A stretch of 64,000 bases of DNA from Austropuccinia psidii (taxonomy: Eukaryota > Basidiomycota > Pucciniomycetes > Pucciniales > Sphaerophragmiaceae): positions 31,325,686 to 31,389,685 of the forward strand of contig JALGQZ010000006.1 of the NCBI GenBank assembly GCA_023105745.1. Direction: 5' to 3'. The notes beneath the pieces were generated by a model that was not told the origin of the DNA, made no database searches, and was given only the letters and a program-made list of their open reading frames with translations. Shown in pieces: positions 24,138-35,600 of the stretch (position 1 is its first letter; the number at the start of each line of letters is the position of its first letter). Both the position numbers and the translations under genes were made by a program.

Positions 24138-24332
24138 TTTCACGTCAGTTTAAAGATAAAAGGTGAAATTATAAGATAAAATACACACCTTTTGGTGGTA
24201 ATTTATCTTTTTCTGAGTTAAATAAGGTGCCTCTTTTAGCAATTTGCACCTCAATACTGTCTTCAGATTCTGGACTAGTGATATATCTTTTACTTAGTCT
24301 GTTACCAGCTGCACAGTATTTGATTAAAGACA
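23360..24332 (-). CDS. OUTER frame-B accessory protein (spliced, overlaps gag)
   Basis: Predicted exons 24332-24189 (144 nt), 24123-23992 (132 nt) and 23928-23360 (569 nt). Intron 1 is 65 nt (GTGTGT..CCAG) and contains the gag ATG; intron 2 is 63 nt (GTCTGT..CCAG). Every junction is phase 1, giving about 280 visible residues. Unspliced, frame B has two TGA codons inside intron 2 (within about 23979-23946), so splicing is needed. Exon 3 aligns with the other elements: [29 protein letters not shown], a Lys/Gln/Gly-rich linker, then GYRIPK...MARTLMEF. Exon 1 begins after ttttttag with two bases completing a codon, implying a missing first exon. Role unknown. The capsid, CCHC and enzymes are all in frame A, so this is not the usual Gag. 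Confidence 0.72.
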
Positions 24333-24678
24333 CTAAAAAAAATTATAAAAGAGAATAAATTATTTTTTAAAGATTTTTTATAAGTTTTATATTTTTTAAT
24401 ATTAAAAAATTATTCTTTTTGAAGAAAAAAATTAAAATTTAAGATTTTGAATGAAAATTAATTCAGAGTAACTCAAAGAATAATTTTATAAGTTTTTGGA
24501 TGTGAAAAAGCCACGTGTAAAACAGTATAAAATTAAACCAAATTCCTCAATGAAAAGGATTTCCAAAACAATTTCAAAAATAAGAATTATTTTAACTTTA
24601 AAATGAAAGAAAAAATTATTAAATTAATATATTTTAGAACTTACAAATATATTCATTAAGGGTACAAGGTTCAAAAAA

Positions 24679-24799
24679 CACGGCCAGGAGCCCAAATGTA
24701 AGATGTGGGTAGGTATGGTAGTTTTTTTAGAACAAAGAATGAAGTCTAGAATATGATGAAAGCCAAGTCTATGGATAAAATCACGGCCACGCCCCCAAA
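24679..24799 (-). repeat. Duplicated LTR-edge/primer-site junction in OUTER leader
   Basis: At 24679-24696 the plus strand reads acggccaggagcccaaa and is followed at 24697 by tgtaagatgtgggtagg. This mimics the true junction at 24781-24800 (cacggccacgcccccaaa followed by tgtaagatgtgac). About 100 bp separate the two. It looks like an extra LTR edge plus primer site of a sister element retained in the leader. Confidence 0.7.
24781..24799 (-). other. Primer-binding-like site of OUTER
   Basis: Reading minus, TTTGGGGGCGTGGCCGTGA directly follows the 5' LTR, equivalent to 18575-18557 in INNER and 42550-42567 in THIRD. Confidence 0.6.
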
Positions 24800-26724
24800 T
24801 GTAAGATGTGACTATGAAACTGATGATAATATCACTATTAATCAACAGTACTATGTCTGTTCTTATGAAATATAATAATAAAATATTATTATAACCACAA
24901 TTAAATAATTAAAGAATTATTTCTTTCACGTGTTAAGAACTACTAGTGATTTTAACAGTGAGCAAGTAATTGTTTACTAGAATCAATTACAAGAAGATTT
25001 TAATAATAAAAACTTCTTTTATTAAAATAATAAAATTATTTTAATATATAATTATCTTTTGCAAGAATAATTATAATGATAATTCTTGAAGAAAACTAAT
25101 TTTAGAGAAAAACTTTAAGAATTAAAGATAAATCACTCACTAATATTCCAAAGAGCTTATTGAAAGATAAGATAGAGAGATTTGACGTAGAATTGTGGAT
25201 TTAAGGATCAAAATGGATTTATAACAGTATTACAACAATATATAGTTGGATTCTATGATTTCACGTCCTTCTGATTGATTCTGAAAGATTAAAAACACTT
25301 AAGAATAGCTGTAACTAATACTTACTTGTTGGTAATAATGATTTAAATGATAATAAGATGATGATGATGTGGAAAAAACAGCAAGAAGAGGCTTCTTTTA
25401 AGTCAACAACAGCTCACAGAGGCATGCCATGGAGCAAACTGAAAAACCAGTTAGTGAGAAAAAAATAGACCTTTTTGGATTATTGATTGCATCATCTGTT
25501 GTCACGTATGATTATCATAATTACTTAATTGATGCTTTTACGTGACTACCAACCCCAATATGGTTAAGAATAAAAGGAGTAACATCTGTAAATCTTCTTT
25601 TATTTCAAAATAATCATTGATTTCTCAAAGTTATCAATGTTATTGCCAATTTCATCACAGGATGTAATTACTGTGAATTTTTGAAGATTCAGTGTTTCAT
25701 GTAGAATAGTCAAAACTGGACTGTAAGTAAAACTTTTAATTTTACTAGTAAAGCTGTAATCCTTTTTGTTTTTACCATAGATAATACAGTTCTCCATTAG
25801 TCCTGAACGTTTCAGAAGGATTCATTAAGAATTGTATTTTTAATGAATTTTTGAATTTTTTACCTCATTTCTACGTAGAATTGCAAATATCAGTGTTTCA
25901 CTGGTTGCTATGAGGTAAATCAATGGATAAAAGTCCAAAAAGGGTTTTAATTACTCTTTTGGGGTTTATCCATGGAAAGTCATTAAGGATTGACATGGTT
26001 ACAGGAGTCTAAGTAGCTCTTTACCTCCTTGGCACGTCAAAATAGCAGGTTATTTGCTATTTTCTTAAGTTTTACTGTAGTTGTAACATGGTAACCAAGT
26101 TCCCAAAAGGTTTTATTTTACCAATTAGGCCAAGATCAGCCATGGATCCAAGCTTTGGAGCTGTCCACGCCTCTGAGGCCTCAGAAGTTGGGTACCCTGG
26201 CTCTCTTTGATGTCTTTTATCCCCCTTGCTTATTTTTTACGTCAAAATAGAAATTTAAGCTTCAAGTGAGATATCCACTATGGGTGTACCAAAAGTCCAT
26301 GTAAGAATACCATGATATTAAGTGCTCAAAACATGCATAACACTATTCTTAGTGTATATGTAACATGGGATTTCTCACTTTCCCATTATTTTGGCATGAA
26401 ATTAAGAAAAACAAAAATTTTCATGGATCTTTTATGTGGTAGTGATGATGTGGTATTGAAGTATTTTCCATTTTACCACCTCAAAGAGTTAATTTGAGCT
26501 TATTCACTCTATGGAGCTACCCTAGGTGAATTTTGGTGTAGAATCCAAATCTGGCCTTAAATCTATGGATTTACTTACTCAATAAAAAGTTATTCATCTT
26601 TTCTGAAATCAAAAATGATTAATTTTGGATATATGCATGACTTATGAGTTATGCATAATTCAAAATTTATTTTTAAGATAATCATGGCCTATTTGGGTAT
26701 GTAAAATATACCTCAAGGCTCACA
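24800..26724 (-). repeat. 5' LTR of OUTER (1925 bp)
   Basis: Partner of 6282-8192. It differs by scattered substitutions and a 14-bp tandem insertion around 26440-26455 (gtggt repeat). Confidence 0.95.
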
Positions 26725-26729
26725 CCCCA
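26725..26729. repeat. Target-site duplication (right) of OUTER Ty3
   Basis: cccca, identical to 6277-6281. Confidence 0.93.
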
Positions 26730-26909
26730 CCTTATTTATTTATTTATTTTCTATTAAAAAAATAATAATATCTTAAGCCAAGTTTTAATCTTTCTTTTAA
26801 AACGTTTTTATTCAAAAAAAATTGGTTTATGAATTTCCTTGATTTATTTTTATAGTTTTTTTTTAAAAAAAAATAAAAAAGGTAAATCTTTTTAAAATTA
26901 AAAAAACTG

Positions 26910-29060
26910 GAATATTATTATTTTAGGAATTTTTTTAATTTATTCAAAAAAAAATGAAGTATTGATTGATGTGAGATTTAATTAATAAACAATATTTATG
27001 AGGTGGATAAATAACTGGCATAAATTGTATATACAAAATAATAATGATAATAAGGATAATAATAATAATAATAATAATTACAATTTGAATCAAACTCTAA
27101 AAATAGTGGTTTTTTTATGAAAGGGGGGTGGGGGGTAGGAAGAAGATCTTACAAATATCAAATTTATATATTTAACAAAATTATTTTTATTTAGAATGAA
27201 ATTCACAAATAACATTAATGAAGGGGGGACAGGGTAAACTTTGGAAATGATGAAATTTATGGGGGAAAAATGAGAATATCTATTCAAAAAAAACATATTA
27301 AAATTGGTGAATTATCATTTAGAGGACCTAAATTAAGGGAAAAAGGAAATTTCTTTGGAATGTGTAATAAAAAGAAATTTTTCTTTGATACTCATTTTTA
27401 ATTAAATACCCTATATGAGGCATAGAAATTCCCTTGCTTTTTAGAGCTTTTCCAAAATCTTCATACACTCAATTATTTCAAAATAAAATCTTAATTAGTG
27501 TAAAAAGGTATACATGGTTTCATAAATGTCTTGATTATATTGAATTTCTTCAGCCAAGTCACCCCTGGAATTAGCCAATTGATCTTGTTTATTTTAAGCT
27601 TTATAGAATACTTTTCTATAGCCACAATTTCTTTCACCCTGGGAATTGATGGCCTTGAAAGTGTATTTCATAATGAATTTTAGAAATTCTTCTTAACCAG
27701 CTACGTAATATGAATGTTTCAAAAAATTAATAAAGATTAAAATAACAAAAAAAAAGATAAATTAAAATGAAGCAAAAACTCACAAAAATTTTGTAGAATT
27801 CATCACTTGTGTCATAATTTCTTTTGAAATTCTCACAGGATAGTTCAATTGAATTATAAATCTTCAAATTTGTTTTAGGATTGTGGGACTTTCTTTGTGA
27901 GTTTCTTCTTATCTTGGCCAATATTGTGGACCTCCTGAAGGTGAATTCCAATTTTCCATGTTCATTTAACTCAGTATCTGATGAAGTGGTCAATTTGGAT
28001 AATAAAATCTCAGAATCTTTAGAATCTTTATATGAATTGACTTTCATAACTTGAAGGGGGGTTCAATTGACTGTGATCTAGAAGTTTTTGATGGAGGCTT
28101 TCTGCTTCTCTTGGATTTATTTTTTGATTATTTCAAAAATTGAAGTTTCTATTTATTTTATTTTTGACTCCTTGAAGTCTTCCATGAGTATTTTTTCTTT
28201 CAAGTGGATCTTTCATGATATTCTTGGTCATCTTGACTTTTGTGGATTTGATCAAAAATTACCTTTCCAGTGCAAAAATCTTCAAAACTTTTAAAAAAAG
28301 AATTTGGGTTATTTATTCAATTTTATTTTCAAAAGAGATTCTTTATAAATATCTTCAAATATTCTTTTTTTTAATTAATTCTTCATTTTTTCTAAACAAC
28401 TTTGCTCATCTACTTGATAGTAATTCTTAAAATAATAATGGAAATAAAATCAGTAAATGTGAAAAAAAGGTAAGAAATTGAAGATGAAAAATCTGCAAAG
28501 GTAAACTTAAATGTTCCTCTATATTAAATTATAATATCTTGAGCCTTTGGTACTTGTAAAATTCCTATTGAGTGTTGTTCTTAAAAGTAATCCCTTGAGA
28601 ATTATTGCATTTTTTTGATGCAGTCTTTATCAGAGGAAATTTTTGTTTGAAAATTTTAAAGGCCATCTAAAGTGCATAATGAGACACATTACCATTGACA
28701 GAAAATATTTTAAAAAAAAAATTATTTACATTGAAAATAATTTCTTTTTGAGATTAATTTTATTATTTCAATAAATTTCTTCTTGAAAGCCATTTGAAGG
28801 GCTCTAATAACCTCAAGGAGATTATCAATAGACTTTTGGAGCTAAATTTTGATCATTTCATGGGAACATTAAGCTCTCAAGGTTAAATAAAACCCCAGAT
28901 AGAAATTTCTATTGATTCAGGAATCAATTTGATACTACTTTTTTAGAGAAATGCAGGTTATTGTTTTTTTCTCAAATATTAAAATAATTTATGTTTGTTT
29001 TTTTGATTTGAGTTTCCAAATTTTTCTTAAAGTTTGCTTTTTTTTATTTAATTAATTTCT
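26910..29060 (-). pseudogene. Decayed MULE copy, inverted relative to 29394-36007
   Basis: The minus strand matches the plus-strand MULE from its DDE domain through its OTU domain and 3' noncoding part. Landmarks: 28900-28640 matches the segment after the catalytic Glu; 28560-28500 matches the ccaaaggct region; 28047-27727 is an open remnant (KSHNP.TNLKI...LSCEN) of the Cys motif region; 27680-27500 matches the OTU active-site region, reading NCGYRK; 27300-26910 matches 32810-33110. Stops are frequent and GC has been lost. The 5' end is not recognisable beyond about 29060. OUTER is inserted just beyond the 3' side, so its true end may lie left of 6282. Confidence 0.88.
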
Positions 29061-29393
29061 TTAAAAAAAGAATAACTTAATAAATAAATTTTAAAATTCA
29101 TTAATAATCCAAATTTAATTGAAATAAAAGTTAAAAAAAAAATTAAAATTTTTGAATTTAAAGTAACTTAATATTTTGAAAAAAAAATTAATATGAAAGA
29201 TTCTTCAAAATAAGTTGAAATTTTTTGGAAAAAAAAATAATTTTTTTTTTTCATAATAATTTAAAAATATTTTTTTTTAAATAAATAAAATGGTTTTTTT
29301 TTCTATTCTGAGAAAAGTTTATTAAAAGAGTTTTTTTTTTGAATTTTCAAAATTTTTAAATGAAAAAAAAAACTTTTTTTCATATATTTATTT

Positions 29394-29441
29394 AGGGTAT
29401 TGGTAAAAACACATGAGATTTTAGCAAAAACTTGTAAGGGG
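29394..29441 (+). repeat. MULE left terminal inverted repeat
   Basis: Starts agggtattggtaaaaacaca and ends ttgtaagggg. It pairs with 36007-35959 on the other strand, and similar motifs recur at 4716 and 5672. Confidence 0.7.
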
Positions 29442-29944
29442 TGCCCTGGGGCCATTTTCAATTAAAAATGAAACACAACAAAACCTGTATGGGCCAAAAC
29501 ATGCCAAAAAAAGGTTTTTTTTCCCTCAAAACCCCTCTAACTCCAAATTGTTTCAGATTGTTTTTTCACAGCCCCCCCCCCCCTCAAAAAAAAGAAAGAC
29601 CAAACACCCAAATAATCCACATTATCCCCACCCCAAACTTTTTTTTTTGAAAAACAGAATTACCAAAACAATTTTGAAAAGCTTTTCACACTTTTCTTTC
29701 TTTTTTTCCCCCAAAGACTGCATTTTCCTTCACAACAACCTTCTTCCAAGCCTCTGAAATTCCATTTTTTTACCTTTCCTCATCCATTAATCCCGCATTT
29801 GAACCACCTTTTTTCACTCTTAAACACTTATTTTGATTTTTCACACCTTTTATCACTTCTTTATCACATTTCAAAAGGTTCTTTTCCCATTTCAAATCTA
29901 CAAATTCCCTTTTTTTAAATTTTATACATCTTTTTCACTCAAAA

Positions 29945-32727
29945 ATGCTTCAACCCCCCACTGAAGGTGAATTTAAGACCCTCAAGCTTCTTTGGAAGCA
30001 TTTGCATAATGTTTCCAGAGGTCAAGGGCATTCGTTGTCCACCTTGAGGTCCAATATGACCCAAAGTCAAATTTAAATAGGTTGTGACAGGTCTGGGACC
30101 CCAAATACCAAAAAAACTCCTCCAAAACAGTCACTTCAAGAAATCTTGACTGTCCATTGAGACTTTATGCCAGAAAATATGCCAAGAAGACCACTCGGAC
30201 TCTTAAAGTCAAAAATGCTGAACATAGCCATGATTCCACTGAGAATATCATGGCATATCCTGATTTCAGGAAATTCAATGAGCAAGAAACATCCCAAATT
30301 GCTCAAATGTCTGAATCACTGCTCATGCCAAGGCAAATTCAGGCCCAATTATGCAGCCAGAGGGAGTCTGAAAGGCCTGTAATCCTTCAAGACATTTACA
30401 ACCAAGTCAAGAAAATCAAGAAAGAGAAACTGCAAGGAAGAAGGCCCATTGATGATCTTATTGAAACCCTCGGGGAAGAAGATTTTGTGTGGTCCTCTGC
30501 AAGGGATTCTGAGGGACACATTACCTCCTTGTTTTTTACTCACCCCCTGGCCATAAAACCTCTTCATGGCTTTCCTCATGTCATTCTTATGGATTGTACT
30601 TATAGAACCAATAAGTACAAAATGCCCCTTTTTCATATTTTTGGATTCAGCTCAACCAATAAGACCTTTTCTGGGGCTTTTTTTTGATTAATAATGAAAA
30701 TGAACCTTCATATACTTGGGAATTAAAACAATACATAGAAAAGGTCCTCAACAACACCAATCTTGTTCCCCCTCCAGTTATTGTTATTGACAGGGATCTG
30801 GCCTTGAAAAACTCTATTAAGAAGCTCTTCTCAGACTCCAAAGTCATGCTATGCATTCAGCACATCAACAAGGATGTATCTTCTCATTGCATGAAGAAAA
30901 TTGGTCATGGAACTTATTTTGAAAATTTTATGGGCCTTTGGAATCAAGTAATATACTTCTTCACTTTATTTCATTTTATTTCACTTTTTTTCTTATTATT
31001 GTCTTTATTAATGACTTTGGGATTCATTTCTCAGCTTATGTATTCATCCACTGAAAAGTCTTTCAAAGACCATTGGAAGGAGCTTCAAAAGCAAGTCAAA
31101 AATCCTGAAGTATTGCAATATTTGGAAAAGACATGGCTTCCTCTAAAGGAGTATTATGTGCCAGCCTGGACCAACCACCATTGCCACCTGGGTGTGGGCT
31201 CCACCTCCAGAGTTGAAGGTGCCCATGCCATGGTTAAACTTTGGCTCCAAAGATCCACTGGTACTATCCTGGAGGTAGTCAGGGCTCTCCACATGGCATT
31301 CAAAAAACAATTTATTGAAATAATCAACAGAATCTCCAAAGAAATGATTGTCCATGTCAAGAATTTTCCTCCACACATCTGTGCCCTCAATGGCAAGGTG
31401 TCTCATTATGCTCCTCAGATTGCCTTTGAAAATTTCAAAACAAAATTTCCTCCAAATGAAAAATGCACCAACAAATACAACAATTATAAAGGCATTAATT
31501 GCAATAATAGGACCCAAAAGGCATTTGCCTAGTGCCAAAGGCTTTAATTATCAGACTTCCATCCTCAATGGCATTTGAATTTGCCTGTGAGGGTTTTTTA
31601 ATTTCTTATTATTATTTTTTTTCTTATTAACTGATTTTATTTGTCATATTCTTCTCAGGCTGGTTTTCAAGCTGATGATCAAAGTGTTGAAAAAGAAAGA
31701 AAGAATGAAGCCAAGAAAATATTTGAAGAAATTGGGGAAGACCTGTTTCAAAGACCAATGGAAGAAATCACTCCAATACTTCAACATTTTCAAGATGTTT
31801 TGACTGGAAAAGTCCCATATGATCAAATTCCCAAGAGTCAAGAAAATAATTGATATTATGAATACCCACTTGAATAAAAGAATATCTGTTGAAGACCTCA
31901 AGGAGCCAATTATAAGAATCAAAATGAAAATAAAAAATAACCATCAAAATTTGAAATCATTGAAAGTCAACCCAAGAGAAGAGGAAGACCCCCATCAAAA
32001 GTGACCAGCACAACAATATCAAGATCACAGTGATTTGCACCCTCTCTAAAAATGGAAGTGTATTCATTTGAAGATTCTGAGGCCTCATTATCAAAATCAA
32101 TAATTTCATCAGATTCACTACCCTCAGAAACTGAATCAAATGAATATGAAAAATCAGGAGTCACCCTTAGAAGCTCCAAAAGATTGGAAATGGGTAGAAA
32201 AACCTCACAAAGAAAGTCCCACAAGCCTGCCACAAACTTGAAGATTCATGATTCAATTTACTTGACCTGTGAGAATTGTCAAAGCAATTATCACACAAAT
32301 GATAAATGATTAAAGCTCTTTGTGAGTTTCTGATTTCTTTTAATGTATATTTCTTTTGTTTATTTTAATATTTATTCATATTTTTACCTAATTTTATTAG
32401 GTAACTGGCTCAGAAGACTTGCCCAAGTTTATATTGAAATACACCTTCAAGGCCATCAATGTCCAGGGTGATGGAAACTGTGGCTACTGAACAGTATCCC
32501 ACTTCATTTACAAAACTCAAGATCAATGGGCTGATGTCAGAGGTGACTTAGCTGAAGAAATTCACCAAAATCAAGACCTTTATGAAGCCATGAACACCTT
32601 AATTCCCTCAGTATCCTCTTATTTGGAAAGAATTGAATGGTATGAAGATGTTGGCCAGGCTCCAAAAAGCAAGTGGATGTCCATTCCTGATATGGGGTAT
32701 CCAATTACAAATAAGTATTGAAGACCT
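29945..32727 (+). pseudogene. MULE transposase/OTU polyprotein, broken
   Basis: Likely start ATG 29945 (MLQPPTEGEFK). Order: FAR1-like N-terminus (IGCDRSG, then CPLRLYARKYAKK...AEHSHD); DDE transposase with Asp 30592 (MDCTYRTNKYK), Asp 30789 (VIDRDLA) and Glu 31215 (SRVEGAHA); a Cys pair near 31465-31503; AT-hook RRGRPPSK (about 31975-32000); a CxxC motif (TCENCQSNYH); and an OTU domain with active-site motif DGNCGY (32470-32487). Probable introns: 30948-31034 (87 nt, in frame) and ones ending ctcag about 31659 and attag 32400. Breaks: TAA before GCDRSG, a frame change before 30142, a -1 shift at the T run 30678-30685, stops after 31530, and TGA at 32488 where the inverted copy has Arg. The OTU His region is not recognised. 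Confidence 0.85.
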
Positions 32728-33239
32728 GTTTTCTGTTCTTCCACAGCCCAATTTTTTTCTTTTTTCCCTTATTTCTGTCCTTCAAATTATAATCCACTCA
32801 TTTTCATCTGCTTCTTGGATAGCTGTTCTCATTTTGTTACATTGGATATCATCATTTTTAAAGTTTATCCAGTACCCCCCATTACTATTAATTGTTAATT
32901 TCATTCCAAACCACAAGCCCTGGGGTGGGAAGATAAATTTAAGAAACACAGGATATTATATTTGTCCAATCTTCCTCCCCCCCACTATTTTGGAGGTTGA
33001 TTCTGATTGATTTATTTTTTGTATATACAATTTATTACAATTATTCCCCTCCTAAATCCTATTTATTGATTAAATCCCACCTCATTATAATTTTTTTTCA
33101 TAAAACATGTAGCACTTTTGTACTTAAAATTAGTCATATTACTAACAAGAAAAAAAAAAAACACTTTTTGTTCCTTTACTTGTCCCACCATAAAAAATTT
33201 CTCCAAAATTATTAGATTCTAGTATTTCATTTGTTAAGA

Positions 33240-33520
33240 TTAAACCCTTCAAATTTTTTTTTTTTTAAAAAAAAAAAAAAAAATTAATTAAATTCATAAG
33301 TTAAAAAATATTTTAAATGAATTTTTTTTTTTTTTTGAAAAAAAAAAAAAAAAAAAAATTTTCCTATTTTTTTTTTATCAAAATTGATCAAATTTAAGAA
33401 AATTAGCAAAAAAAAAAAAAAATTGAGAATATTGAAATTCCATTTTTGGAAAAAAAAAATATGACAAAAATAAAAAAAAAAAATAAAAAAAAAAAAAAAC
33501 CTCAAAAACTGAGCCTGAGA

Positions 33521-33562
<42 letters not shown>

Positions 33563-33739
33563 ATTTTGGCCACTTATGGTTTGTTTGTTTTTTTTTTTTT
33601 GATCATTAATTTTTAAAAAAATAAATAATTTTATATTAAAAAAAAAAATTTAAGGGTTTATATATATTTACTAACACCCAAAAAAAAAAAAAAAAAAATT
33701 GGTTTAGAATTTTTTTTTTTTTTTTTTTTTGGAAAGTAT

Positions 33740-33773
<34 letters not shown>

Positions 33774-34196
33774 TCTTGAAAAAAAAAAAAAAAAAAAATG
33801 AGTCTAAGGGTTATTTTTTGAGGAATAAAAAAACTTTTTTTTTTTTTTTTTGAGGAGGAAAAAACCTTTAGTTTTTTTTTTTTTTTTTTCTTTTAATTTA
33901 ATTTAATTTAATTTAAAAAAAAGGGAAAAATTTAAAATTTTTTATAAAAAATTTATTTAAAATTAAATTTAAATATATATATATATTTAAATATAAATTA
34001 AAATGATTTAAATTTTAATAAAAAAATTTAATTCAAAAAATTAAATTCCTATAAGAAATTTTTTTTTTTTTTTAATTTTCATCAGGTTTTTTTTTTTTTT
34101 TAAGATTAATTCTTAAAATAAATTATAATTTATTATTAAAATTTTTTAAATTTAAATTTAAAAATTTAATTTTAAATTAATATAAAAAAAAAAAAA

Positions 34197-34248
<52 letters not shown>

Positions 34249-34353
34249 ATAACTTATTAAGATTAATTGGAATTTAAAATAATTTAAGAATCAACTTAAG
34301 TTAAAATCCTTTATTTAATTTTTTGAAACCTTATTTTAGTATTATTTTTAAAC

Positions 34354-34385
<32 letters not shown>

Positions 34386-35600
34386 ATTTGAAGGATTAAT
34401 TTTTTTAGAAAACCCTTCTTATAATAACAAGATTTTTTTTTTTTTTTTTTTTTTTTTTGGTATAGATTCTTCATTTTAAGACCACTATTTATGAATATTT
34501 TCTAAAAAAAAAAAAAAAAAAAAAAATAGAATTTAAGTTATTCTTATTTTCAAAAAAATTTTAAAACACTTCAAAAAAAAAAAAAAATCTTGGATTGAAT
34601 GAATTATATAAATATTAATTAAGAAATGAAAAATCTTGAATATATTATTGATTTTTTGAATAGATAAATTAATATTTCAACTTTTTAAAATAAATTTTTA
34701 CTCAAAGTTTATTATTATTATATATATTTTTTTTTTAAATTAAAAAAACTTTTTTAAAAAAAAAAAAAAAAAATATTAAAAAAAATTAAAAAAAATTAAA
34801 AAAAATTAATTATAATAATTTAATTTTTAAATTTTAATTTTTTAATTTTTAATTTTTAATTTAATTTTTAATTTAAATTTTTTAATTTTTTTAATTTAAG
34901 TTTTTTAATTTTTTTAATTTAAATTTTTTAATTTTTTTAATTTAAGTTTTTTAATTTAAGTTTTTTAAGTTTTTTAAGTTTTTTAATTTTTTTAATTTAA
35001 GTTTTTTAATTTTTAATTCAATTTTTTTAATTTTTAATTTTTAATTTTTAAATTTTTTAATTTTTAATTTTTAATTTTCAATTTTTAATTTTTAATTTTT
35101 AATTTTTAATTTTTAATTTTCAATTTTTAATTTTTAATTTTTAATTTTTAATTTTTTTAATTTTTTAATTTTTTTAATTTTTTAATTTTTTCCAAGTTTT
35201 TTTTAATTTTTTTTTTTTTAATTTTTTTTTAAAAAAAAAAAACTTTTTAATTAAAATTAAAAAAAAAAAAAAAAAAAATTTAAAAAAATTTTTTTTTTTT
35301 TTTTTTAATTAAAAATAAATTCTTATTATTATTATTATTATTATTAAAAAAAAAAAAAAAAAAAAGAAAAATTAATCAATAAATCTTTTTTTTTTTTTTT
35401 GAAGTTTATTTAATTAATATTTATTTATTAATTAATTTTTTTTGTTTTTTTTTGAAAAAAATTTTTTTTTACAAATCATGATTTTTTTTTTTTCATCTTA
35501 TTAATTATAATTTTGAAAAACTTGAAGACTTATCTTTTTTTTAAGGTTTTTTTTATTGACTGAAAAACTTGATATAAAAAAAAAAAAAACAGAATCTTGA
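33240..35600. repeat. Extreme A-run/T-run tract with TTTTTAA minisatellite
   Basis: About 2.4 kb made almost entirely of A and T runs, including a T run of 47 at 34199-34245 and alternating A(n)/T(n) blocks. At about 34780-35215 there is a tandem array of TTTTTAA-type units with ttaag variants. A (TTA)n run sits at 35326-35345. No coding potential. It lies within the MULE's 3' region. Confidence 0.9.

Larger units (their letters stand above)
6282..26724 (-). mobile_element. OUTER Ty3/Gypsy LTR retrotransposon, split by INNER
   Basis: A complete insertion on the minus strand, bounded by LTRs at 6282-8192 (3') and 24800-26724 (5') and by the duplication cccca. The internal region reads, from high to low coordinate: primer-binding-like site, spliced frame-B gene, gag-pol, polypurine tract. 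A second full element (10315-20414) lies inside RNase H coding sequence. Without it, OUTER would be about 10.3 kb. Its LTRs differ from each other more than INNER's do, including a 14-bp tandem insertion near 26440 in the right copy, consistent with OUTER being older. It is disabled by the nested insertion and by a 16-nt deletion near 10217. Confidence 0.96.

Noticed and set aside
30948..31034. Hydrophobic, membrane-like segment inside the MULE transposase
   Set aside because: It is an in-frame intron (GTAATA..TCAG, 87 nt) that happens to lack stops; removing it joins NQ to LMYSS.
26910..33130. First read as long terminal inverted repeats of a 6-kb transposon
   Set aside because: The inverted homology continues into OTU and DDE coding sequence, so it is two opposed MULE copies, not terminal repeats.
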